A DNA stretch of 64,000 nucleotides from Clostridiales bacterium (GCA_016278505.1 JADQBQ010000014.1:62001-126000), one strand, 5' to 3'; shown: positions 43,882 to 53,802, numbered from the stretch's first letter. Numbers and translations are program-made. Notes: generated by a model from the sequence alone, not told the origin.

Positions 43882-45834
43882 CTACTTTACTTCCGGCAGC
43901 CTCTTCCAGTAATGCCGACCAATCTTCCATAAAGCAATCAGTACCAGGCCGCCTAAGATGCCCAGCCACAACCCATTAAACCCGCGCAGCAGAGAAATGA
44001 CTACAGGGGTATGGATATGGGCAAAAGTATTGACCATAGAAACCTGCCCAATGGCCCCCAACACCAATAACGGCATAAAGCGCACATCCCGGTAACCTGT
44101 ATACAGCAAGAGTAAAAGCAGTGGATGCCCCAGCATAAACTCCTTGGTCCGGGGCCTCACGGTCAGAAGATCCTGCAGCAAATTCCTCAGCTGCTGCTCA
44201 AAGGGTAAAACAGCACCAACATCCGCATTGCCTGTACGCAACACGTAAATAAGCAAAATTATGCCCAGCATACCGCCCGCAGCGGCAATACCCATAGTAA
44301 TAGGATGTTTGGCAGTACGCACCAGCTTTTCCAGCCAATTTTCATCCCGGGGGATGTAAAAGAAAAAGTAAGCGGCCAACAAAAACAGAGGGATCAAGTG
44401 CGCCACCTTAACCCCGGCAAATTGATCAAGTTTGAGCATGAATCCTACATCGGCCAACAGGCCAACCATTAAAGCCGCGCCCACTAAAGAGAGCAGCGAA
44501 ATTTGCATTAGCCTTAAAACAGCCCTGCCCGGAGAAAGCCCTTTTTCTCCCACCCCCCACACAATAGCCAGAGTGGGAAAAATGATGACTGCAGCCAGAG
44601 CCATTATCTTTCTGCTGAGCACCAGCCACTCGGTACTGAATAAAATTGCCCCGGTAAGAGCAAGCCAACCTATAACCCCGGCCCCGCTCAGAACCAGCGC
44701 CGCCCGGTAAGGGAGCAACATCAGAGCAAGCAATATTCCTCCGGCCAGCACACCCAGCGAAATAGCGGCAATACTAAAGCGTGATACATTTAATGAACCA
44801 AAGAGGGAAGCTTTACCGGGCTCGAATCCTTTCTCCACCAGCTCACCACTTAAATTTTCAATAAAATTACGGTTTACCTGCAGTTGATCCGGGTACTCCA
44901 CACCACTGAAAAAACGCACCAAAAGTACCCGCATGTTCCGGTCCGTTGCCGCAAGCAAATACCGGTCCATGGCTTTTGACGGCGTGTATTCATCCATTTC
45001 TCCCTTGGAAATAGTGTGCAGCCGCACCACCTGCTTGTCCATGGCACGGGCTACACTGCCAAAACCTCTCTGCGGCGTAAACTCAATCTGCACCAGAGGG
45101 ACTCCCATCTTGTCCAGCTGCTCCCCTATGGCACGAAATAACACTTTGCTTTCTTCATAGCCATACCCGGGAAGCTTATCGTCATTAAACAATACCCCGG
45201 CCAGCCTAGGAATGTTATATAAAGGCTTAAATACACCTGCAATCTCTTCTACCGTTACCTGCGGCCAGGTTTTGGGCTGGACCAGAATATTGAAACCTTC
45301 CCGCGCCATCGTTTCCATCAACTTGACAGGGAAACCCAGGCCAAAAGCATCCAGCCTGTCCCAGGTAAGGGGGGTGGAAATAAAGTAATACCCGTCACCT
45401 GCCTGTCCTGCATGCATGGGCAAATGCTTGGCCTGCATATTTGTCCTTACCCGCTCCCATGCATTATTCTGATCTGTAACCAGGTAGGTTAAATTCGGCC
45501 GGAAATTTTCAGCAGGAATCAGACCAGGCTTAAACGTACTCATTTCCTGCCCGGTTCCCACCACAAATTCTCCCCGATTGACCAGTGTCTGGGGGGTATC
45601 TTCTTTGAACAAAACGGTGGTTACACCTTCCCGGCCAAAATCCGTCAACAGCTCCCCCGTTTTTTTCGATTCCTGCAGCTCGGCCAGTTCAGCCACTTCA
45701 TTATAGGCCACCGCTATTTCCATACCCCGGTGTTCCTTTTCCAGGTCATATCTCTGCCACGTATTATAACCCGCCACCACCAGCGCCACAGCAATAACCA
45801 GGGCCAGTCCCCTTATTAACCACCTGTTATTCAT
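43882..45834 (-). CDS. DUF5693 family membrane protein
   Basis: 650 residues. One N-terminal helix, then an extracellular domain to about residue 340 (FGREGVTTVLFKEDTPQ, NDDKLPGYGYEES), then about eight membrane helices. Matches the DUF5693 family, regularly found beside csaB. Function unknown; a role in wall polymer export or modification is inferred. The ATG (GAGGGG nine bases upstream) follows the FAD oxidoreductase stop by three bases, so the two are co-translated. Confidence 0.88.
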   Translation of the reverse strand: MNNRWLIRGLALVIAVALVVAGYNTWQRYDLEKEHRGMEIAVAYNEVAELAELQESKKTGELLTDFGREGVTTVLFKEDTPQTLVNRGEFVVGTGQEMSTFKPGLIPAENFRPNLTYLVTDQNNAWERVRTNMQAKHLPMHAGQAGDGYYFISTPLTWDRLDAFGLGFPVKLMETMAREGFNILVQPKTWPQVTVEEIAGVFKPLYNIPRLAGVLFNDDKLPGYGYEESKVLFRAIGEQLDKMGVPLVQIEFTPQRGFGSVARAMDKQVVRLHTISKGEMDEYTPSKAMDRYLLAATDRNMRVLLVRFFSGVEYPDQLQVNRNFIENLSGELVEKGFEPGKASLFGSLNVSRFSIAAISLGVLAGGILLALMLLPYRAALVLSGAGVIGWLALTGAILFSTEWLVLSRKIMALAAVIIFPTLAIVWGVGEKGLSPGRAVLRLMQISLLSLVGAALMVGLLADVGFMLKLDQFAGVKVAHLIPLFLLAAYFFFYIPRDENWLEKLVRTAKHPITMGIAAAGGMLGIILLIYVLRTGNADVGAVLPFEQQLRNLLQDLLTVRPRTKEFMLGHPLLLLLLYTGYRDVRFMPLLVLGAIGQVSMVNTFAHIHTPVVISLLRGFNGLWLGILGGLVLIALWKIGRHYWKRLPEVK

Positions 45835-45837
45835 ACA

Positions 45838-47736
45838 TTAATTCCCCTCGGTTCTCACGTATTTCAGAGCAGGATCTTCATAGCCAACCCACTCAATAAA
45901 ATCCTCGATTAACATATAGCCCATGCCCACAGTAATCACGTCCTCATTAGCGTGAATTTTGGCCAACAGCTCGCCGTCCCAGAACCCCTGCTCTTCAAGG
46001 TACTGGAAAGCTTTCTGCTTATTCATATTTAACCCCAGGTAGCGGCAAAACATATAAGCAGTGTCCTGCAAAGTGAGGCTGTTACCCTCTTCCCAGAGCC
46101 GTGGATTTGCGGTAACGCCGGCTGAGGTCTGCTTTACGGCCCGTGAGAGGGAGTTTATAAATTTTTGTTCCTCCATCTCACGGTCCAGGCCGTAATCATT
46201 GTTATAACCACCCCAGGCCAGGCCCAGCCGGCGCATAAACTTAAGCCCCGGGTAAGCCCAGTGTTGAGCAACAGCCATCTGCCTGATATTAAAAGCATTA
46301 AGTTCCATTCCCTGCTCATTTAAACGTTGGTGTAGTTTTTCCATTAGATCATAAGATTGCGCCAGCTCGCGCATAGATTTGCGCTCCTCCAGGGCCAAAG
46401 CCACTGCGGCACCGGCGGACTGCCCGGCAGACATACCAACGGGAATAGTGCGGGCCGAGCCCGCGGCCAAAGAGTCAAAAGCAGCTGAGCGCCCCACCAC
46501 CAACAGGTTTTCCACTCCCTGCGGGATAAGGCTGCGCAAGGGAACCGCATATTGAATGGGAGCTCCCATAACAGCGCCCTTATCCTTGGGTCCGGTGGCC
46601 TGAATATCCACCGGGTAAGAGCCCAGGGCTACCCGATCATAAAAATCACGGTGCTCCAACACATCATCAATAGTCAGCCTGTATTCCCCCAGTATGTGCC
46701 GGGACTCCCTTATGTATAATTCCGGTGCTACCCCGGCCAATTTTACACTACTAAAGCCGGGAACTTCCCTGGCAATGAAACTAACCAGGCGCGGCAGCTC
46801 AATTAAAGCCAGTGTCCTGGCTTCTTTTTTAGCCATGGGACTCAAAGGATTAACATCAAAAATCTGCAGGGCATTAATCAATATACTGCCGTCATTCTGC
46901 CGACCTATATTGAGGCCTCGCAGAGCCACCCGGGAAGAAATAGATTTATATTTTCGCGCCTGTTCACCGAAACCCCAGGCACTGTAAAAATTGGCACCGC
47001 TGTTGCGATCCTGATCCCTGTACATCAGGTAATAATAAATATTGAACCAGTCCAGGTTATTTAGACCCTCCAACCTGAAAACCAGGGTAGCTGCCATGTT
47101 ATCCTCGGGCCGGCCGAAGTCGGCGTGCCCCACGGTGTATGGTACACCGGCAGCAGCAGCCAGATCGGCATCCTGGGTAGCATCAATCACTGCGTCAGCT
47201 TTAATTTTCAGCAGCTCACCATCCCCGGCAAGGACCTTTATCCCATTAACACTGTTGGACTGTTCACCTTCCTCCAACAGCGGTTCAAATCTCTCCACCG
47301 ACATCAAAAGGTCCAGTTTTTCTTCCTTATTAACCATGTTATGAAAGACATTAGCCGCTTCCTGCACATCAAAAGAATCCCCGTTCAGTTGATTGTAGAA
47401 CTCTTCGAAAATTCCCTTGTTTAGAATGCTCCCGTCCGGGCCATAGTTCATATCCAGACTATTAAGCCAGCCCCGCGTCATCAGCCCGCCCAATATGGGA
47501 CGGGTATCCACCAACAATGTAGATAGGTCGTTCCGAGCACCGGAAACAGCCGCAGCGACTCCTTCCGGGTCGCTGCCTACCACTATTAGGTCATAGCTTC
47601 CCTTTACATACGAATCTTTTAGATCAACCAGATCAGGGCTGGAGAAAATCAACCCCGGCCGCAGCAGAATTATAGCCCCTAATAAAAAAAGAAAGATGGC
47701 CGGTAAAACTAGCCATTTTTTCATCATAAGATACAT
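45838..47736 (-). CDS. Membrane-anchored FAD-dependent oxidoreductase 2
   Basis: 632 residues. An uncleaved N-terminal helix (about 7-27, LVLPAIFLFLLGAIILL), then an FAD-binding fold (YDLIVVGSDPEGVAAAVSGA; GSDPEG replaces the usual GxGxxG spacing) and a FAD_oxidored core with GGLMTRGWLNSLD, VIDATQDADLAAAAG and NLLVVGRSAAFDSLAAGSAR. A C-terminal SLH-like helical region (about 490-625) may bind wall polymer; this is uncertain. Paralogue of the exported enzyme at 40.2 kb. Couples to DUF5693 three bases downstream. Confidence 0.87.
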   Translation of the reverse strand: MYLMMKKWLVLPAIFLFLLGAIILLRPGLIFSSPDLVDLKDSYVKGSYDLIVVGSDPEGVAAAVSGARNDLSTLLVDTRPILGGLMTRGWLNSLDMNYGPDGSILNKGIFEEFYNQLNGDSFDVQEAANVFHNMVNKEEKLDLLMSVERFEPLLEEGEQSNSVNGIKVLAGDGELLKIKADAVIDATQDADLAAAAGVPYTVGHADFGRPEDNMAATLVFRLEGLNNLDWFNIYYYLMYRDQDRNSGANFYSAWGFGEQARKYKSISSRVALRGLNIGRQNDGSILINALQIFDVNPLSPMAKKEARTLALIELPRLVSFIAREVPGFSSVKLAGVAPELYIRESRHILGEYRLTIDDVLEHRDFYDRVALGSYPVDIQATGPKDKGAVMGAPIQYAVPLRSLIPQGVENLLVVGRSAAFDSLAAGSARTIPVGMSAGQSAGAAVALALEERKSMRELAQSYDLMEKLHQRLNEQGMELNAFNIRQMAVAQHWAYPGLKFMRRLGLAWGGYNNDYGLDREMEEQKFINSLSRAVKQTSAGVTANPRLWEEGNSLTLQDTAYMFCRYLGLNMNKQKAFQYLEEQGFWDGELLAKIHANEDVITVGMGYMLIEDFIEWVGYEDPALKYVRTEGN

Positions 47737-47787
47737 GTCTTCACCCGCATGTCAGTTTATTTTTTAAGTCAATTCTTAAATAGAAGC

Positions 47788-49149
47788 TTAAGTGGAAGCG
47801 CCGCCATTATTCACGTCAATTATAATCTCTACCTGGCTGTCTTTATTCTGTTCCTGTGTTTCTTTCATTACTGGCAGGCCTTCCGGCGGTACTGATTCAT
47901 CAACATTATCCTGCTGTTCTTCATTATTGGCCGGGGGTTGGGCACCTTCAGTGGAACCTTCCTTGTTTTCTCCGGTATCTTCTTCGTTTTGACCGTCAGT
48001 ATTGTTTGAAGATGCCGGGTCTTCATTTTCAGCCGGTTGTTCCTGATTATCCCCCCCGGTGTCCTGCTGCTCAGATAAAGCGGAGTCGTTTCCATTAGCT
48101 TCTCCGTCACGCTTGGAAAGCATAACCTCTTCTTTATCCTCTTCCTTAGGTTCCGGTCTCAGGTCTTCCGTGGGACCCTGCACCACTTCCTGCAAAACCT
48201 TTCCATCTTCAAAAAGCGCCAGAGCTACGCGCTTGGCCTGCTGTTGATCCACAGCCCAAAAACTTCCCTGTGCATTTTCCAAAAAATGTCCCGGTAAGGT
48301 TTGGGTGACCATTTCCACGTTATCCAGGTTTTTGCCTGCCTTGGCCAGCTGCAGCAGCTGTGTGGGACCCAAATTAGTTTCTATATTGCCCATTAATTCC
48401 GGAATTAGCTTGGGCAGCTTGGTTATGGTCTTAGCCTGCATCACTTCATTACCCAGCGCCTTGAGAAACTTTAACTGCCGCCCGGTGCGGGTTATATCTC
48501 CATAGCCGTCTCCCCTGAACCGTACATACTGGAGCGCCTTATCGCCGTCCAGGCGCTGTTCACCCTTCTTTAAGTTAATTCCAAACCTGCCTCCGTAGGA
48601 CTGCTCCCCGGCCTTATACATATTTTTTTCCACGTTAAGGGTTACCCCGCCCAGAGCGTCCACAATATCTTTAAAACCGTAGAAGTTGGTCAGGATATAT
48701 TTGTCTATATTGATTCCAATTAACTGAGAAACTGTCTCCGCAGCCAGTTCCGGCCCACCATACACATTGGCGGCGTTTATTTTATCCAACCCGCTCCCGG
48801 GTATCTGCACCCTGCTGTCTCTGGGTATGGATAGCATAGACATGCGTTTGGCCTCATCGTTATAGTTTAAGACAATTATGGTATCGGTACGGCTGTAGTC
48901 ATCCCCTTGCTCCCGGTCGTCGGTACCCAGCAGGAGGACATTAAAACCGGGCAAATCAACACCCGCCTTAGCCTGAGGCTGTTTTTTGTCACCATTATCG
49001 GTTTGGCCATCGCCAAAACTAGGCCACGGGAAATAACCGCCCGAGGTAACGCCGTAGGCAACGGCAAAAACCACCAGGGATGCAATAACAGCCAGTATTA
49101 ACGGGAGTCTCTTATTTCTTTTATTGCGCCGTCTTCTGCGCCCTGTCAT
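47788..49149 (-). CDS. LytR-CpsA-Psr (LCP) family phosphotransferase with long acidic tail
   Basis: 453 residues from the ATG giving MTGRRRRRNKRNKR, with AAGGGTGTGG upstream. Basic cytoplasmic start, one membrane helix (about 18-38), then the LCP domain (about 70-290) with LLLGTDDR, SRTDTIIVLN, LSIPRDSRV, ALQYVRFR and GDITRTGRQ. LCP proteins attach wall polymers to peptidoglycan. The last 125 or so residues are low-complexity, rich in Glu, Asn, Gln and Ser. Fits with tagO, tagA and csaB nearby. Confidence 0.93.
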   Translation of the reverse strand: MTGRRRRRNKRNKRLPLILAVIASLVVFAVAYGVTSGGYFPWPSFGDGQTDNGDKKQPQAKAGVDLPGFNVLLLGTDDREQGDDYSRTDTIIVLNYNDEAKRMSMLSIPRDSRVQIPGSGLDKINAANVYGGPELAAETVSQLIGINIDKYILTNFYGFKDIVDALGGVTLNVEKNMYKAGEQSYGGRFGINLKKGEQRLDGDKALQYVRFRGDGYGDITRTGRQLKFLKALGNEVMQAKTITKLPKLIPELMGNIETNLGPTQLLQLAKAGKNLDNVEMVTQTLPGHFLENAQGSFWAVDQQQAKRVALALFEDGKVLQEVVQGPTEDLRPEPKEEDKEEVMLSKRDGEANGNDSALSEQQDTGGDNQEQPAENEDPASSNNTDGQNEEDTGENKEGSTEGAQPPANNEEQQDNVDESVPPEGLPVMKETQEQNKDSQVEIIIDVNNGGAST

Positions 49150-49181
49150 ACTTACCACACCCTTTCGGTGTAAATAGTTGA

Positions 49182-49637
49182 TTAACCACGGTACATGATT
49201 ATAGCCTGCTTAGTGGCCTTTATCCCCCGCCCGTCACTGCGGGGAAGTGTAAACAGATGATTGGAAGGTATTTGTTTTCCGGCGGTATAGTTTGACCCGG
49301 AAGTGATATCAGGAATTCCGCTTCCGGTGGGATCCACGATAACAGCCGCCCCACCGCGCAAAATAAATTCGGTGCCGGCAGTACCGATAAATGTTTCACC
49401 CTCCTGCAGCGTCTTAACCTGCCACTTTAGAGATCCTCCGCCCGGTTGAACAGTACTTGCATATTCTTCAAACTTTTTCTGAACTAAATTATCGACATAA
49501 CTACGGGTAACCAGAGGGTCGGAAGAACTGCCCGGATCCCCATAGTTCGCTGAAGCCAAATTTGATATACCCAGCCCTGCCACAGCTGTTACCATGACCA
49601 GCCCCAAGACCAACAATTTTCTTTTTAAACGCACCAC
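49182..49637 (-). CDS. Exported protein of unknown function
   Basis: 151 residues. Signal peptide about 1-30 (cleavage near ASA), a short coiled segment, then a compact domain with EGETFIGTAGTEFILRGGAA and DGRGIKATKQAIIMYRG. Such domains recur in SLH/spore-surface contexts in Clostridia, but I know no function. GTG start with GGAGGG. Between the LCP and TagA-type genes on the same strand. Confidence 0.8.
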   Translation of the reverse strand: MVRLKRKLLVLGLVMVTAVAGLGISNLASANYGDPGSSSDPLVTRSYVDNLVQKKFEEYASTVQPGGGSLKWQVKTLQEGETFIGTAGTEFILRGGAAVIVDPTGSGIPDITSGSNYTAGKQIPSNHLFTLPRSDGRGIKATKQAIIMYRG

Positions 49638-49726
49638 TATCCCTCCAACTTTAACATAAATACATTAATTACAACGCATTTCTTCGACATCTGTTGAATA
49701 TTTCCTGCCGTAAATAGTTATTGGGG

Positions 49727-50452
49727 TTAAGTTTTTAGCCGGTATTTTTTGGTGACCAACCAGGCAAATTTTGGCAGCACCATCATCCTACGCCACCGCG
49801 TGGGTTCCTTAACCAGGCGGTAAAACCACTCTATTTTTAGGCGCTGAGTCCATAGAGGCGCGCGCTGCACATGGCCGGAAATAACGTCAAAACTACCGCC
49901 CACTCCCATGGCCACGCAGTTTAATTGCTGCAGATAACGGTGAGTCCACAGCTCCTGCCGGGGGGCACCCAGGGCTACAAATAACAAATCCGGCCCGGCA
50001 GCAATAATCTTATCCAGAACTTCTTTGTCCTTATCATCCTTAAAGTAGCCGTGGTGGGTTCCCACCACCTGCAGACCGGAAAATCTTTCACTAAGCTTTT
50101 TTGCCGCGGCATCCGCCACTCCCGGCGAAGCCCCCAGCAAAAATACCTTCCAGCCTTCTGCGGCTGCTCGCCGCACTAAGCGCAGCATGAGATCAATACC
50201 GGTCACCCGCTCCGGTACGGGATGCCCGGATGTCTTACAGGCCCAAACAATACCCTCACCGTCCGGGGTGACAACTCCCGCACTGTTAGCTACATCTAAA
50301 AGACCCGGCTCAGACTGGGCCTGGTAAAGATATTCAGGGTTAAGGGTAATCACCTGCCCCCCACGGCCCCGGTTCACCATCTCGGCCACCATATTCTCCG
50401 TTTCCTGCATATTCAAAGCATCGATATTGGCACCTAAAAGTTCTACCTTCAT
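49727..50452 (-). CDS. tagA: WecG/TagA/CpsF family glycosyltransferase
   Basis: 241 residues. Family blocks TLNPEYLYQAQ, VTPDGEGIVWA, RVTGIDLMLRLV, FLLGASPGVADAAA and ALGAPRQELW are clear. TagA adds N-acetylmannosamine to the lipid-linked sugar made by TagO. It therefore pairs with tagO, although the two lie 11 kb apart. The spacing from GGAGGGG to the ATG is long. Confidence 0.94.
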   Translation of the reverse strand: MKVELLGANIDALNMQETENMVAEMVNRGRGGQVITLNPEYLYQAQSEPGLLDVANSAGVVTPDGEGIVWACKTSGHPVPERVTGIDLMLRLVRRAAAEGWKVFLLGASPGVADAAAKKLSERFSGLQVVGTHHGYFKDDKDKEVLDKIIAAGPDLLFVALGAPRQELWTHRYLQQLNCVAMGVGGSFDVISGHVQRAPLWTQRLKIEWFYRLVKEPTRWRRMMVLPKFAWLVTKKYRLKT

Positions 50453-50552
50453 AAGTATATAGACGTCCCCTCCGGGAATTGTGTTCCATAGCTAAAAAAA
50501 TTTTCGGCCTTATTCTAACATGTTTCAACACCAATAGACCACATAAAAACCA

Positions 50553-50599
50553 AATAAGTAAATAAGTTGAGGGTCAGCCCCCCAACTTATTTACTTATT
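50553..50599. repeat. Palindrome with AATAAGT ends (REP-like)
   Basis: Arms AATAAGTAAATAAGTTG and its exact complement, plus a GGG/CCC extension and a short loop. The right arm supplies the TAA of the ParE remnant. Confidence 0.8.
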
Positions 50600-50747
50600 C
50601 CTCTAGATCGAGCAGTACTTTAATATAATCTCGTCTCGAATGCAAAATTCGGTATGCGGACGTAGGATTGTCAAGTTCGTTCGTGATGTACTCTTTAATA
50701 TCAAGCAAATCTTGTTTGGCAAGGGGATTAATTCTCAACTTATGCAT
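50595..50747 (-). pseudogene. ParE/RelE-type toxin with internal deletion
   Basis: A 50-codon frame, starting MHKLRINPLAKQDLLDIKEY, reads like the N-terminus of ParE toxins for about 32 residues and then jumps directly to the family C-terminus (YRILHSRRDYIKVLL). About 50 residues of the core beta-sheet are absent, in frame. The intact antitoxin gene ends four bases upstream. The stop lies in a REP-like palindrome. Probably inactive. Confidence 0.72.
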
Positions 50748-50751
50748 GAAA

Positions 50752-51000
50752 CTATACTCCTAAATCTTCCTTCACTTGTTCTTCTGCTAACCATTCATCA
50801 CCGGTTTTAACAGCCTTTTCTGCTTCCATCAGCTCAGAGAGAAGTTTAATCGTAGCTTGATTTTTTTCATATTCCTTGATGTCCAGAATGGCAAATCTAC
50901 CTCGGCCATTTTTTGTTAAGAAAACCGGATCCCCTACTGTGATTTCCTTTAAAACTTCATTATAATTTCTCAAATCAGAGACAGGTTTAATTTTCGGCAT
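50752..51000 (-). CDS. Phd/YefM-type antitoxin
   Basis: 82 residues from the ATG giving MPKIKPVSDLRNYN; AAAGGAG lies seven bases upstream. The text PVFLTKNGRGRFAILDIKEYE is typical of Phd/YefM DNA-binding domains; the C-terminal helix would bind the toxin. Paired with the deleted ParE-like gene downstream, so it survives without a functional partner. Confidence 0.88.
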   Translation of the reverse strand: MPKIKPVSDLRNYNEVLKEITVGDPVFLTKNGRGRFAILDIKEYEKNQATIKLLSELMEAEKAVKTGDEWLAEEQVKEDLGV

Positions 51001-51092
51001 AATATCAACTCCTTTTGCTAACACCATTGTACCCGTATTTTACTTAAAGTACAACGTGATTTTTTACAACATGCAAACTCAATTCACATATT

Positions 51093-51124
51093 AAGAAACC
51101 CCGGCCATCTGGCCGGGGTTCTTT
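51093..51124 (-). terminator. Terminator of the SLH gene
   Basis: AACCCCGGCC/GGCCGGGGTT stem with a 4-base loop; minus strand continues TTTCTTAA. Confidence 0.8.
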
Positions 51125-51127
51125 AAT

Positions 51128-53728
51128 TTACCTTAATTCTATTTCATATACCAGGTCGTTGAGCAAATATATTGTTACATTATCTCCCTTATTCAGATTC
51201 CGCAGGGAAAGGCTGCCGCCGGAGTCGTGCACGTACACATTACTATGCAGATCATAATCCTCCCAGCCCTGGTAATCATCTTTCAGGTACACTTCATCGT
51301 TATCATCCACATCAAAGGCAAGGGTCCCGGTCACTTGCTCCATCACCTTAAAATCATAACCGCCCGCTCCATTTTCGAGCACTTCCACCCGGTCTCCCCG
51401 GGATAACTCGCTCAAGCTGTCGTATTCATCATCATCGATAATGATTTCGCAGTCATCATCAAAGTCAAGGGTTGCCGAGTCACCGTCATAATACTGCAAG
51501 GTGACGCTTGCACCGTAAGAACTTACGGAAATAACCTCACCGCTATGCGGTTCCAACACTTCCACCTTATCAAGATCGTTACCCAGGAAGGTAGCCCTGA
51601 CCATATCATCCTCTTGCACATCTTCAAGATCGGGATAGTCTATACCGGGTACCACTAGATCCACACCGTCGCGCACGTAAAGCCTTACGTCGTCCCCGTC
51701 TTCATCCTCAGTCTCAAGCCTATCCCACTGCTCCCGCACCCTGTCCACACGGAGAACAAGCTGGGTGCCTAATTTTATTTCCGTGACCACATCATCATCC
51801 AGGATGATCTCCACATAGTCGCCCCGGTTTATTTCGTCCAGGTCATTACGGTCATCTTCACTGTCAATATCAACATTATCATCTATCACGTAAGTTTCCC
51901 TGTCCCCGGTTTGGTCCTGGAGTACCAACAGGAGTCCTTCATCGTCCAGGCTGTCCACGGTGCCTTCCAGGGAATTATCAACTTCCAGGTACATAATTTC
52001 TTCATCCAGCAGCCGTGCTTCCACATCCATATCTTTTTCAATATCACCCAGATTGCCTTCATCACCTTCTATTAGCACCCGGGCATTATCCCTAACCTCA
52101 TAGGCGTGCAAATTATCTTGCCTATCCTTTAAAGTGAGTACCCTGTTACCGGTATCCACGCCTACTACTTTACCGGTCACTTCGTTCTCCACCTGGCGCC
52201 CCTCTACTTCCAGGGAAGTTACTTCACTATTTTCCACCTGCACCTGCACTTCGTCACCGGTAACCACATCATCCAGGCGGGCATTTTCCAGGCCGGATAT
52301 GTCAATATCCGCGTCGGCAGTCACCCGAAAGGATTTAAGCTGCTCGTCTACTTCCAGGGTAATCACCCGATCCTCCGGCGAAGTAATAATTACCGTGCCC
52401 GTCATACTAAGCCGCGAGGAAACCTCAAGCACTTTTATCTCCCTTACAGCACCATCCTCAACCTCCAGGCTCACCCGGTCTCCTTTGTGTACATCTTCAA
52501 GAGTAGGGAACCGGTAACTATCCATGGTTACAACCGCGTTTTCACCAAGGCGGTGGGAATACAGCTTCCCGTCCTCACCCTGAAGAGTAATCAGGGCTGC
52601 ATCAATATTCAAATCATATACGATGCCTTCATTATATGTTTCCTGGGAGCGATTCTTTACCATAATGCCGGAAATATATCCGTCAGAAGTGAGACTGACC
52701 TCCACCTCATCCCCGTACTGCAGGGCGGTCAGCCCCTGCCTGTCAGAACCGGAAACCGATAAATCAGCCCCTTCCGGCAGGTAAAGGGTTCTCAAATTCC
52801 CCGCGGGAACCTCCACCACCAACGCTCCGGCTTCAGGATACACTTCTTCGATAATCCCGTTCACTACATCGGAAATAGCATCACCAGGCACCTTTTCAAT
52901 GTACTTCACAGTTTCGCCGTCGACCACCAGCGAGACCCGGTCATAACGCTGCAGGTCACTAACAGCTATCTGCCCGTTTTCATCATATACTGAAACACCG
53001 GTGGGCAGCGTAAAGGTACGCCTCTCACCTGCATCAGTATTGATGGTTAGGCTATTAAAGCTTGTTTCCAACACCCTTCCTTTGATGGTGTCAGAGGTAG
53101 ATTCTCCCGTAAATTCCAAGGCCCGGCCCAATAAAACCGCCAGTTCAGCCCTGGTGACAGCATTGGTGGGTTTGAAGCTATTATCAGAATACCCACCCAC
53201 AAGATTATATTCCTGGGCTACCCGCACATAACCGATGGCCCAGTCAGGAATTTTATAACTGTCAATAAAATTAGGCATTACTTGTTCACTGCGGGCTTCT
53301 CCGTCTTTACCCACTATGCGCACCAGCAGCCTGGTAATCCAGGCCCGGGTAGCACCGGACTTGGCATAAAAAGCCTCGTCGCTTTTGATTAACCCCACTG
53401 ATAATGCCCGGGCCACATCCGACTCAGCCCAGGCCGGAACAGTAAAAGGAACACTTATTGAACTACTTCCTGCATTATCATCCATGCACCGTACCGCCAT
53501 TACTACGGCCTCCACCTGCTTAACCGGTTGGTTGGGCCGAAATGTACCGTCGGAATAGCCACCCACTATCCCCGTAGACCCCATTTTGGAAATATGCTTG
53601 GCTGCCCAGTGACTGTCGGATACGTCCGAAAAGCCCGTACCCGCAAAGGCAGGACCACTAACCAGGACAACCGACAGGAAAAGCAGCAGCAACAAGCCAA
53701 ACCATTGTGATAAGCCGCGCCTATTCAT
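51128..53728 (-). CDS. S-layer-homology protein with nine acidic repeat domains
   Basis: 866 residues. Signal peptide about 1-29 (cleavage at AFA), then three SLH domains to about residue 205 (FSDVSDSHWAAKHI, GLIKSDEAFYAKSGATRA, IPDWAIGYVRVAQEYNLVGG). The remainder is about nine repeats of 65-75 residues, each opening like V-x-G-x-V and closing on a L-x-x-G-D-x-V-x-v block; these are beta-rich and increasingly Asp/Glu-rich toward the C-terminus. Surface protein bound to pyruvylated wall polymer (CsaB). The acidic repeats may bind calcium; inference. ATG start. Confidence 0.92.
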   Translation of the reverse strand: MNRRGLSQWFGLLLLLFLSVVLVSGPAFAGTGFSDVSDSHWAAKHISKMGSTGIVGGYSDGTFRPNQPVKQVEAVVMAVRCMDDNAGSSSISVPFTVPAWAESDVARALSVGLIKSDEAFYAKSGATRAWITRLLVRIVGKDGEARSEQVMPNFIDSYKIPDWAIGYVRVAQEYNLVGGYSDNSFKPTNAVTRAELAVLLGRALEFTGESTSDTIKGRVLETSFNSLTINTDAGERRTFTLPTGVSVYDENGQIAVSDLQRYDRVSLVVDGETVKYIEKVPGDAISDVVNGIIEEVYPEAGALVVEVPAGNLRTLYLPEGADLSVSGSDRQGLTALQYGDEVEVSLTSDGYISGIMVKNRSQETYNEGIVYDLNIDAALITLQGEDGKLYSHRLGENAVVTMDSYRFPTLEDVHKGDRVSLEVEDGAVREIKVLEVSSRLSMTGTVIITSPEDRVITLEVDEQLKSFRVTADADIDISGLENARLDDVVTGDEVQVQVENSEVTSLEVEGRQVENEVTGKVVGVDTGNRVLTLKDRQDNLHAYEVRDNARVLIEGDEGNLGDIEKDMDVEARLLDEEIMYLEVDNSLEGTVDSLDDEGLLLVLQDQTGDRETYVIDDNVDIDSEDDRNDLDEINRGDYVEIILDDDVVTEIKLGTQLVLRVDRVREQWDRLETEDEDGDDVRLYVRDGVDLVVPGIDYPDLEDVQEDDMVRATFLGNDLDKVEVLEPHSGEVISVSSYGASVTLQYYDGDSATLDFDDDCEIIIDDDEYDSLSELSRGDRVEVLENGAGGYDFKVMEQVTGTLAFDVDDNDEVYLKDDYQGWEDYDLHSNVYVHDSGGSLSLRNLNKGDNVTIYLLNDLVYEIELR

Positions 53729-53802
53729 GATAAAAAGCCACTCTCCCTTATATTTCTTCTCCTGGTTAATTATTTCGACAACCAGTTAACAAATCCTGCC
53801 TA

